Of a stretch of 64,000 nucleotides of DNA, positions 26,311 through 33,262 are shown one piece after another. This DNA is from Mucilaginibacter roseus. GTDB taxonomy: Bacteria > Bacteroidota > Bacteroidia > Sphingobacteriales > Sphingobacteriaceae. Position 1 is the stretch's first letter. Each line of letters starts with the position of its first letter. The position numbers were made by a program, and so were the translations under genes. Location of the stretch: assembly GCF_021215455.1 (NCBI RefSeq), contig NZ_JAJPWV010000005.1, positions 1-64,000 of the forward strand, in the 5' to 3' direction. The notes beneath the pieces are model-generated. The model did not search any database, was not told where the DNA came from, and saw only the letters and a program-made list of their open reading frames with translations.

Positions 26311-26340
26311 ATAAAAAAACAGGCTCGAGGCCTGTTTAAT
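26311..26340 (-). terminator. Intrinsic terminator of the 59-residue gene
   Basis: AAACAGGC (26317-26324), loop TCGAG, GCCTGTTT (26330-26337): a perfect 8-pair stem followed on the minus strand by seven T. It starts ten bases after the stop codon of the small gene. Confidence 0.85.
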
Positions 26341-26346
26341 TTAAGG

Positions 26347-26526
26347 TTACTTTTTATTTTCCTGTTTCCGGATGTTGTCCCGGTTAGATGTTTGGTCGGC
26401 CCGCTGGGCACCCCCGTTGGATATTCCTTTTGACTTTGTAACTTCCCGGCTATTAGTAAACGCCCTGTCGGCAATTGAATTACCCTGAAAGTTTCCGCTA
26501 TTCCTCAAATCCTGTCCCTTTTTCAT
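26347..26526 (-). CDS. Small hydrophilic 59-residue protein, unknown
   Basis: ATG at 26526 to TAA at 26347-26349 gives 59 residues beginning MKKGQDLRNSGNFQG and ending in NIRKQENKK. It is rich in Asn, Lys, Arg, Gln and Ser, has no Cys, Trp or membrane segment, and looks disordered. Support for a real gene: a promoter-like pair (TTTG at 26582-26585 and TTGCTTTG at 26557-26564, 17 bases apart) about 30 bases upstream, a strong terminator immediately downstream, and isolation from both neighbours. I do not recognise the family. It could be a stress- or stationary-phase-type small protein, but nothing in the sequence proves that. Confidence 0.7.
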   Translation of the reverse strand: MKKGQDLRNSGNFQGNSIADRAFTNSREVTKSKGISNGGAQRADQTSNRDNIRKQENKK

Positions 26527-26556
26527 AACGTTGGTATTAAGTTAATAATTACACAT

Positions 26557-26585
26557 CAAAGCAATGCGCATTTAAACCTATCAAA
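26557..26585 (-). promoter_or_regulatory. Putative promoter of the 59-residue gene
   Basis: On the minus strand TTTG (26582-26585), 17-base spacer, TTGCTTTG (26557-26564): one mismatch to TAnnTTTG. The predicted leader is about 25 bases. Confidence 0.45.
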
Positions 26586-26599
26586 CAATAACTATACCG

Positions 26600-27691
26600 T
26601 TAATCCTTTTTAAAAATTGATTTGATCTTATCTATAATGCCCGTGTTTGATTTTTTGCTTTGCGATCCGATCAGGAAACCGTAAGGTTTGAGTTCGGGCA
26701 CGTTATCGCAAATAATTTTAACAATACCTATGCCGGGGATGGCAAGTATCATTCCGGGCACGCCCCAAATCAGCTCGCCCAATACAATGGCCATTATAGT
26801 AAACAGCGGGTTAACGCTCACCTGCTCGCCTACTACCAAAGGCTCAATTATATATGTTTGCGTAAACTGGATAATAAAGTATGTGCCCAACACACCAGCA
26901 ATCATGCCGCCATCACCGCCCTGCACAATTACCGCTAAAACGGTGAGCGTAGTACCTGTTACATTACCAACAAAAGGTACAATTTCAAGTATTCCACACA
27001 GTACAGCAAAGAAAATGGCATTTTCAACGCCTACAATGCTGAAGCCTATTCCGTACAATACCCACAGCATCACGATCATCAGGCTTAGGCCGCTCAAATA
27101 CTTTTGCGCTACCCGTGCCGACTCATGTACAACTTCGTCGGTACGCTTCAGTTGCTCATCAGGCACTATTTTTAGGATGAATTTTTTAATGTGGCTGCGA
27201 TAGTAAAGCAACAGAAACATGTAAACCAGGCCAAGTACTATATTAACGGCAACACTCATTAACGAGCTTGCAACCGCCGCCGCCATAGTACCGGGGTTAC
27301 CCGCCGCTCCAGACTCTGTTTGCTGTTTAAGCATATCATCCTGCTGTTTCATTGACAGGCCAACCGTTTGGTTCACCCAACGTTTAATATTGAGCAAAAT
27401 TTCGGCAAGGCGCTGCTTCATAGTATCTACGTTGGTAGAAAACTCACTCAACTGAATGGATAGCAAATACAAGATTAAACTTACCGACAATACCAGGGTA
27501 AGCACTGATAAAAAAGCTGAAAATCCGCGTGACATGCCTTTGTTTTCCAGGTAGTTGCTAAACCCTATAAAAAGCATTGCAAATAAGCCGGATATAGTAA
27601 TAGGTACTAAGAACTCCTTAGCAAAGTAAAGCCCACTAATCAGCAAGAAAAGAAGAAATAGTATAAGAACACTGCGTTGAAGTTTAGCCAT
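26600..27691 (-). CDS. AI-2E family transporter (PF01594-type permease)
   Basis: 363 residues and about eight membrane helices, with the long soluble segment between helices 3 and 4 (about 85-140) that marks the family. The conserved block GILEIVPFVGNVTGTTLTVLAV at about 235-256 and the final LGELIWGVPGMILAIPGIGIVKIICDN region are clear. Members include the TqsA exporter of autoinducer-2 and Na+/H+ antiporters, so the substrate is open. Monocistronic in appearance, with ATG at 27691. Confidence 0.9.
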   Translation of the reverse strand: MAKLQRSVLILFLLFLLISGLYFAKEFLVPITISGLFAMLFIGFSNYLENKGMSRGFSAFLSVLTLVLSVSLILYLLSIQLSEFSTNVDTMKQRLAEILLNIKRWVNQTVGLSMKQQDDMLKQQTESGAAGNPGTMAAAVASSLMSVAVNIVLGLVYMFLLLYYRSHIKKFILKIVPDEQLKRTDEVVHESARVAQKYLSGLSLMIVMLWVLYGIGFSIVGVENAIFFAVLCGILEIVPFVGNVTGTTLTVLAVIVQGGDGGMIAGVLGTYFIIQFTQTYIIEPLVVGEQVSVNPLFTIMAIVLGELIWGVPGMILAIPGIGIVKIICDNVPELKPYGFLIGSQSKKSNTGIIDKIKSIFKKD

Positions 27692-27733
27692 GATTAAACC
27701 ACAACAACGTTGATGTGATAAAGTTTAAGCCGC

Positions 27734-28009
27734 CTAAGCTGCAGTTGCTGCACGTTCCTGTATGCGGCGCGATATCTCCTTAAGCATTTCTGAATCACTT
27801 AAACGCTCCTCAACGTCAGTAAGCACACGGTTATTGTATGACAATAAAGCCATATGCTGATCATTGATTTGCAGATCGTACATATCTCCGGTTGGAGTTA
27901 CCTTAACAAATGCAGGCGATCCCCAATAAGTTGTTACAAACATGATAGGGGTTGACAATAATGCGGTGTTCATAGCAGAAAAATTTAGTGTGTAAGGATA
28001 GTAACACAT
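27734..28009 (-). CDS. Small unknown protein (91 residues)
   Basis: An open frame reaches back to a GTG at 28039, but the ATG at 28009 is preferred because an ATAATTTG -7-like box at 28039-28046 (minus strand) would overlap the longer start. A third possible start is the ATG at 27973 (79 residues). The predicted product begins MCYYPYTLNFSAMNTALL, contains a beta-like segment (PAFVKVTPTGDMYDLQIND) and ends in a charged helix (DVEERLSDSEMLKEISRRIQ). No signal peptide or known motif; family not recognised. It stands alone between the AI-2E permease and the CotH-like gene. Confidence 0.6.
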   Translation of the reverse strand: MCYYPYTLNFSAMNTALLSTPIMFVTTYWGSPAFVKVTPTGDMYDLQINDQHMALLSYNNRVLTDVEERLSDSEMLKEISRRIQERAATAA

Positions 28010-28107
28010 AAAAGTACCACTTTGTTTTAACACTTTCACAAATTATTGTAAATATTATTAATGTATTGATAACATTTATTGCAGATCGCCGACAATCTCC
28101 TAATCAC

Positions 28108-29664
28108 CTACCATTTGTTTATCTCGCTATCAAGCCAAGCTACGCGGCTATCGAGCCAGGTTTTAATTTGGTTTACCTCGTTATTATAGGTTCCTAATAT
28201 TACCGGGTTCGGCCAAACGTATTCATTTAAAATCGGCCAGCGTTTAAAATTTTGCTGTTGCGATAGGTTGATATAATTGCTGTTGGCAGCTATATCAGCA
28301 TAGATCGCTTTAATATCGTTGCCATTAACCTGGTTCCAGCGTTCTTTAACTTTTTTGCGGAATTCAGCATCCTCAAACAAACGTGAAAACCAAGGGCCAT
28401 CTTTTACCCACCAACCGGTTGGGTATCGTGCGTCTGAGTAATCAACATTGCCCAAGGCTAAATCAAAATCCCATAATGGCCCAAGGGTGAGTTTACCGCC
28501 TCTATCTTTATAAAAATATATACTGCTAAAATCCCTCGCATCCTGGTTTTTCATTAATTCCTGAACGATGAAATAATTTATGAACGAGTTAACGTCAATA
28601 TATTTTGCGTAGCCATTATTAACATCTGCAAAATTATCAGCAAAGATGGCGTCCTCGGTTTGTTGTACATAGTTTTTAATGTAGTTAAACTGCGCGTCCG
28701 GAAGATCAGATGGTGATTTCAATGTGAAAGGTATATCATGCGCGGTACGGAACCAAAAGGTTTCGTCAAGCCGCTGATCCCATTCCAATAAATAGCCACC
28801 GCTGATCTTATCATCAGACACATCGCCTTTTTTTAATTCCGGAATATTTACACGGTTTTCATGCACTTCTACCTGTTCGGTAAGCAAATAGCTGCCAATG
28901 TATTCGCCATTCATAACCACCTCAACAAAACGGCTATCAGGCGTAAAGCCAACACCCAGCTTTTTACCCAGGCTGAAGGCTATACTGGTGCGCATTAAAG
29001 TTTTGTCGGAGTAATTAGCCAGCAGCACCCAGTTTTTAGCAGCGCCAATACCCAGCACAGCGGCCTTATCCGTAAACTTTAACCGATAGGGCTTTTTAGG
29101 ATGCATCCAGGTTGAATTACCCCTACCCTTTATCTGTAACGGGATGGTTAGTTTCTCCTGCTCAAATTCGCCATTGGTATTTATAACTAACGTACCATTA
29201 ACATACACATCTTTTGAGTCGACCGGCGCACTGGTTGTCAGATAAAAAATGGGGATACCCGTAAAATTTTTAACCTTGAAAGTATAATTACGAGTTAAGC
29301 CTTTAGGCGTAGTTAGCGCATAGGTAACCGGCTTGGTAAAATCGGTTTTGGTGGTGCCGCTTACTAATACCGTATCGTTACCTTTTACAACGGTTCCGCT
29401 GGTTTTCGTCGTAAAGGTTACTATCAGTTTTTTACTGTTCTTTATGGATGGAATAAGCGCCGTTATCTCGTCGTTCTTAATTGTAGCCTTAATATCTGCG
29501 GTTAACAGATCGGGGTTGTTTTTAGCCTCAATCACTACCGATGTCAGCATAACGGTATCCGCTTTCTCTGGAACAGGTTCGGGTGTAGGTTCAGTTTCCT
29601 TAGTAGTTTTGCAACTCCACACCGTTACAGCCACTAATAAACATAGCGTAAAACTTTTAATCAT
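28108..29664 (-). CDS. CotH-kinase-family lipoprotein
   Basis: 518 residues from the ATG at 29664, which gives a proper lipoprotein signal (Cys18 followed by Lys-Thr-Thr); an in-frame TTG at 29751 would bury that signal and is rejected. Residues about 30-155 are beta-sandwich (Big-like). The CotH kinase-like domain begins with IQGRGNSTW-like sequence (here KGRGNSTWMHPKKPYRLKF) and includes LLANYSDKTLMRTSIAF, YLLTEQVEVHENRV and the metal-binding LGPLWDFDLALGN. CotH proteins are atypical secreted kinases; in Bacteroidota their targets are unknown. Divergent from the Lrp gene and monocistronic. Confidence 0.87.
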   Translation of the reverse strand: MIKSFTLCLLVAVTVWSCKTTKETEPTPEPVPEKADTVMLTSVVIEAKNNPDLLTADIKATIKNDEITALIPSIKNSKKLIVTFTTKTSGTVVKGNDTVLVSGTTKTDFTKPVTYALTTPKGLTRNYTFKVKNFTGIPIFYLTTSAPVDSKDVYVNGTLVINTNGEFEQEKLTIPLQIKGRGNSTWMHPKKPYRLKFTDKAAVLGIGAAKNWVLLANYSDKTLMRTSIAFSLGKKLGVGFTPDSRFVEVVMNGEYIGSYLLTEQVEVHENRVNIPELKKGDVSDDKISGGYLLEWDQRLDETFWFRTAHDIPFTLKSPSDLPDAQFNYIKNYVQQTEDAIFADNFADVNNGYAKYIDVNSFINYFIVQELMKNQDARDFSSIYFYKDRGGKLTLGPLWDFDLALGNVDYSDARYPTGWWVKDGPWFSRLFEDAEFRKKVKERWNQVNGNDIKAIYADIAANSNYINLSQQQNFKRWPILNEYVWPNPVILGTYNNEVNQIKTWLDSRVAWLDSEINKW

Positions 29665-29783
29665 CAGGTTTAAATAATTGTTAAGAAATATAATTGGTTG
29701 GTCGAATATACACTTTATTAACAAGAAAGTTACATTTGCAAATCCGATCAAAATAGAACATAATTCATTTATTATTTATTTAA

Positions 29784-29816
29784 TTTGAATTTTATTCTTA
29801 TAGATACATAAATTTG
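29784..29816 (+). promoter_or_regulatory. Putative promoter of the Lrp regulator operon
   Basis: TTTG at 29784-29787 and TAAATTTG at 29809-29816, spacer 21 bases: a full match to the Bacteroidota -33/-7 pattern. Only six bases separate it from the ATG at 29823, so the mRNA may be leaderless. Confidence 0.5.
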
Positions 29817-29822
29817 AGAATT

Positions 29823-30299
29823 ATGTTAGATAGCGAATTAATTCTTGATAAAACTGACCTGCAAATTTTACGCTTGATGCAGGTTAATGCGCGAATATCA
29901 AACGCAGATATTGCCCGCGAAGTAGGCATGGCACCATCTGGTGTACTGGAGCGGGTAAAAAAGCTTGAACAGAAAAAAGTAATTATGCAGTATACCGCCG
30001 CTATTAATCCGGCGGCTTTAAAACAGAATATGCTTGCTTTTATCGCTATTAAAGCGAACGAAGGGCCCGGAAATATCGAAACCACCAAGCACCTGGCAGC
30101 AATACCCGAAGTGCAGGAAGTGCATCACGTAGCAGGCGATGACTGTTACCTGGTTAAGGTACGTACGTATGATTCGGCATCGCTTGTCAATATTATGCGC
30201 AACTATCTGAGCAAAATACCCACTATAATAAGTACCCGCACAACCATAGTGCTCGAAACGGTGAAAGAACAACAGCGGCTGGTTATACCTGAAGCTTAA
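29823..30299 (+). CDS. Lrp/AsnC-family transcriptional regulator
   Basis: 158 residues from ATG 29823 (an upstream in-frame TTG at 29814 is part of the promoter box). N-terminal HTH: LDKTDLQILRLMQVNARIS, then NADIAREVGMAPSGVLERVKKLE; C-terminal RAM/ligand domain from about 65 (MLAFIAIKA, VHHVAGDDCYLVKVR). Lrp-type proteins sense amino acids. The EamA exporter follows 26 bases downstream and the two are likely one transcript, so the regulator probably controls amino-acid or metabolite export (inference). Confidence 0.94.
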   Translation: MLDSELILDKTDLQILRLMQVNARISNADIAREVGMAPSGVLERVKKLEQKKVIMQYTAAINPAALKQNMLAFIAIKANEGPGNIETTKHLAAIPEVQEVHHVAGDDCYLVKVRTYDSASLVNIMRNYLSKIPTIISTRTTIVLETVKEQQRLVIPEA

Positions 30300-30325
30300 T
30301 TTGCCAACATAAACAAAACTCACTC

Positions 30326-31276
30326 ATGCCAACCTCACAAAAACAAGCCTCAACCCTGATGGTAATTATTGCCTTCTCATTGGTATATGTTGTTTGGGGC
30401 TCAACATACTTTTTTATTCAGATGGCTTTGCAAGGCATGCAGCCCTTTTTTTTAGGTGCAGCCCGGTTTTTATTAGCCGGTACAATTATGCTGATCTGGT
30501 GTATGGCAACCGGTGAAAGGGTTTGGAATTTCAGGGAAAATAAACACGCCATGATAAGCGGCCTGCTCCTGCTCTTTGGCGGTACGGGTGCATTAATAGT
30601 AAGCGAACTTGAAGTACCGAGCGCGGTATCGGCCATATTGGTATCGGCGGCGCCTATATGGTTTGTTCTAATTGATAAAGCTAACTGGCAGGAGAACCTG
30701 AAAAACCCATCAACTGTTCTTGGTTTACTTATCGGTTTTGGCGGAGTTGTTATGCTGTTTGCGGAACAATTAAATGTGGCGATGCATTCAAGCGGACCAT
30801 CAAAATTACCTTATATGGCAATTGCAGTATTCGGCTCGGTTATATGGGCGGCGGGTTCATTATACTCAAAGTATAAAGCTTCCGGTACATCTACAACCGT
30901 AAATACCACCTGGCAAATGCTGGCGGCAGGCATCGCTTTTATCCCTTGCAGTATTGCGCATGGCGAACTTGACGGATTGCAATGGAGCGCTATACCTGCT
31001 ACCTCATGGTGGGCAGTAACTTATCTGGTAATATTCGGTTCTATAGTGGCGTTTAGTGCTTACGTGTGGCTGTTAAAAGTTCGCCCGGCTACGCAGGTGA
31101 GCACTTATGCTTACGTTAACCCGGTTATAGCAGTTTTGCTGGGCATTTTATTTGCGCATGAACACATAACCGCTTTACAAATTGGCGGACTGGTTATTAT
31201 ATTAGGTAGTGTGCTGCTCATTAACCTGGCTAAGTATCGCAAAGCCAAACAAGCAGTTGAAGTAGCAAGCGAATAA
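30326..31276 (+). CDS. EamA-family (DMT) exporter
   Basis: 316 residues, ten membrane helices in two EamA repeats: the first opens with VYVVWGSTYFFIQMAL, the second near 165-185 (IWAAGSLYSKYKA) and ends with VNPVIAVLLGILFAHEHIT. RhaT/RarD/YdcZ-type exporters carry amino acids or other small metabolites out of the cell. Its place behind an Lrp regulator favours an amino-acid substrate. The stop is two bases before the GNAT gene. Confidence 0.92.
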   Translation: MPTSQKQASTLMVIIAFSLVYVVWGSTYFFIQMALQGMQPFFLGAARFLLAGTIMLIWCMATGERVWNFRENKHAMISGLLLLFGGTGALIVSELEVPSAVSAILVSAAPIWFVLIDKANWQENLKNPSTVLGLLIGFGGVVMLFAEQLNVAMHSSGPSKLPYMAIAVFGSVIWAAGSLYSKYKASGTSTTVNTTWQMLAAGIAFIPCSIAHGELDGLQWSAIPATSWWAVTYLVIFGSIVAFSAYVWLLKVRPATQVSTYAYVNPVIAVLLGILFAHEHITALQIGGLVIILGSVLLINLAKYRKAKQAVEVASE

Positions 31277-31278
31277 TT

Positions 31279-31737
31279 ATGACGACACTTCAATCAGAGC
31301 GCTTATTATTACAACCACTTACGGTTGGCGAAAAGGAGGCTTTTTACAACCTGTACCTGCATAACGACGCCATTACGGGTAACGAAACACCGTTAGCATT
31401 TACCCAGAGAATTATATCAGCCTGCCATATCATTTGGACCATAAGGTTGATAGATAATAGCGAGAATTTTATAGGCGACTGTGCATTGCACCACTTTGAC
31501 CAGCAGAAAAGCGAAATACAAATTGGCGGTTCCTTATCGGCTATACATCAACGTAAAGGTTACATGGCCGAGGCTTTTCGATTGGTTGAGTGCTATGCAA
31601 AAGACAATCTACAAGTAAAACATTTATTGGGTGTAACCACAATTGACAACAGCGCAGCCATAAGCCTTGTGGAGGAACTTGGATTTGAAAAACATAGTGT
31701 AATTAACGAAACCATTATCCTCAGAAAGTCTCTTTAA
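31279..31737 (+). CDS. GNAT-family N-acetyltransferase (RimJ/RimL type)
   Basis: 152 residues. Starts with SERLLLQPLTVGEKEAFYNL, the normal opening of this group; the acetyl-CoA loop is HQRKGYMAEAF near 93-103, and the last motif DNSAAISLVEELGFEKH closes the fold. It acetylates an amine of unknown identity. Located two bases after the EamA gene, so co-transcribed with the Lrp regulator and exporter; acetylating an exported amine would make sense but is inference. Confidence 0.88.
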   Translation: MTTLQSERLLLQPLTVGEKEAFYNLYLHNDAITGNETPLAFTQRIISACHIIWTIRLIDNSENFIGDCALHHFDQQKSEIQIGGSLSAIHQRKGYMAEAFRLVECYAKDNLQVKHLLGVTTIDNSAAISLVEELGFEKHSVINETIILRKSL

Positions 31738-31741
31738 AACA

Positions 31742-31766
31742 ACAAATGCCGCTTTTCAGCGGCACC
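31742..31766. terminator. Bidirectional terminator between GNAT and efflux operons
   Basis: TGCCGCT (31747-31753), loop TTTC, AGCGGCA (31758-31764). The T-rich tail is on the minus strand (TTTGTTGTTTT), after the outer-membrane factor gene. It also separates the convergent GNAT gene. Confidence 0.75.
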
Positions 31767-31800
31767 ATTCATCTAAAAACACACAGAAAAAAATTCTTAA

Positions 31801-33243
31801 TTAGCGCCAGCCACCTCCTACCGCCTGGTATAAATTCACCGCGCTTAAAAATATGTTACGTTTGGTATTGGCCAAATCTAACTCCGCTTCTAACACGCTT
31901 TGCTGGGCGGTGATAATTTCAAGGTAATTGGCACGGCCAACCAGGTACAGGTCATTAGCAACCGAAAGCGCGTTATTCAGCGATTTCAACTCTTCCTGCT
32001 TTAGCTGGTAAAACTTGTTATAATTCTCAATGCCGTTTAAACCATTGCTTACTTCCTGAAAACCGGCTAATATGGTTTTCTGATAATTATAAACAGCCAC
32101 CTTGCTTTCGGCAATAGTGCGTTGCAGATCTGCTTTTAACGCCTTGCGGTTAAATATCGGCGCTGTAAGTCCACCTAATACGCCCCAGGTCAAACTTCCC
32201 GGATCAAAAAGCAGCGATGATTTGAACGCATTGTAACCCACATAAGGCGTAAGCGTTAATGATGGCAAAAAGCTTCGTCGCGCGGTTTTTATATCGGCAT
32301 TCATCGCGGCGAGTTCCAGTTCCGCAGCCTGCACATCCGGACGGTTCAATAACAACTGGCTTGGTACGCCCGCAGATAACACGCCCGGTAAGGTGGCTGA
32401 ATTGATAGACGTATCACGATTGATCGGCTTATCAAAATTGCCGGTTAAAAAATTAAGCTGATTCTCCGTCTCTTTGATCTGCTGGCGGGTGCTGTACTCC
32501 AAACTTTTGGTACGCAGCAACTGCGCCTGAAACTGCTGCACGGCCAATTCGGTAGCACGGCCACCCAGCTTTTGTATTTTAATAATCTCTAAAGCCTTTT
32601 CCTGTAAGCCGATGTTCTTTTTGATGATCTTCAGCTCGGTATCAAGCGCTAAAAGCTGATAATATGACTGCGCTATTTGCGCCGTTAACGATGTGATCAC
32701 CAATCTAAAGCCACTCTGGCTGGCCAGAAAACGTGCGTAAGCCGCTTTTTTCTGGCTGCTTAACTTACCCCACAGGTCAATCTCCCATGAGCTTTGAAAG
32801 CCCAAGAAATAATTAGGCACCGGGTCAGGTATACGGCGCTTACCATCTATATTGGGCGAAAAGTTGGTATCGTAATTACCAACGCCATTTTGCGTATAAT
32901 CGCCATATTTTTCAACGCCGGCATTTGCCGTAGCGCTTATCTGCGGTAATAACCTCGCGGCATTAAAACGCACGTTGGCTTTGGCTACTTCTACTCGTTG
33001 CAAGGCCGTCAAAATATCAGGGTTTGCGCCCAATGCAGAGTCGATCAGGTTGATCAGATTTTGATCGGTAAAAAACTGCTTTACGGGCAAGCGGGCGATG
33101 CTTGCTGTATCAGTATTGCCCGTGAAAGTATCAGGCAACTTTATATTGGCCTCAGCCGTTGTGGCCTTATAGTTTTTACACCCGGCAAAGCACGCCGCCG
33201 CAAAAACCATCGGTATTATATATTTATTTGCTTTTTTAAGCAT
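31801..33243 (-). CDS. Efflux outer-membrane factor (OprM/TolC family lipoprotein)
   Basis: 480 residues. Lipoprotein signal with Cys22 (FAGCKNYK). Two OEP repeats: the first with ADPQ-like ALGANPDILTALQRVEVAKANVRFNAARLLPQIS, the second with LLLNRPDVQAAELELAAMNADIKTARRSFLPSL, then VANDLYLVGRANYLEIITAQQSV. It forms the trimeric outer-membrane duct for the RND pump encoded 19 bases upstream. Last gene of the adaptor-pump-duct operon. Confidence 0.95.
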   Translation of the reverse strand: MLKKANKYIIPMVFAAACFAGCKNYKATTAEANIKLPDTFTGNTDTASIARLPVKQFFTDQNLINLIDSALGANPDILTALQRVEVAKANVRFNAARLLPQISATANAGVEKYGDYTQNGVGNYDTNFSPNIDGKRRIPDPVPNYFLGFQSSWEIDLWGKLSSQKKAAYARFLASQSGFRLVITSLTAQIAQSYYQLLALDTELKIIKKNIGLQEKALEIIKIQKLGGRATELAVQQFQAQLLRTKSLEYSTRQQIKETENQLNFLTGNFDKPINRDTSINSATLPGVLSAGVPSQLLLNRPDVQAAELELAAMNADIKTARRSFLPSLTLTPYVGYNAFKSSLLFDPGSLTWGVLGGLTAPIFNRKALKADLQRTIAESKVAVYNYQKTILAGFQEVSNGLNGIENYNKFYQLKQEELKSLNNALSVANDLYLVGRANYLEIITAQQSVLEAELDLANTKRNIFLSAVNLYQAVGGGWR

Positions 33244-33262
33244 TTTGATTTTATCTGTATGA

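Noticed and set aside
26833..26856. GTTTGCGTAAAC palindrome-like sequence
   Set aside because: It is within the AI-2E permease coding region and explained by codons; no operator context.
26688..27203. 171-residue open frame on the plus strand, Ser/Thr/Pro-rich
   Set aside because: It is antisense to the well-conserved AI-2E permease and its composition is the usual mirror of membrane-helix codons.
29665..29751. TTG start giving a longer CotH-like protein
   Set aside because: It would place 29 residues before a clean lipoprotein signal that starts at the ATG at 29664.
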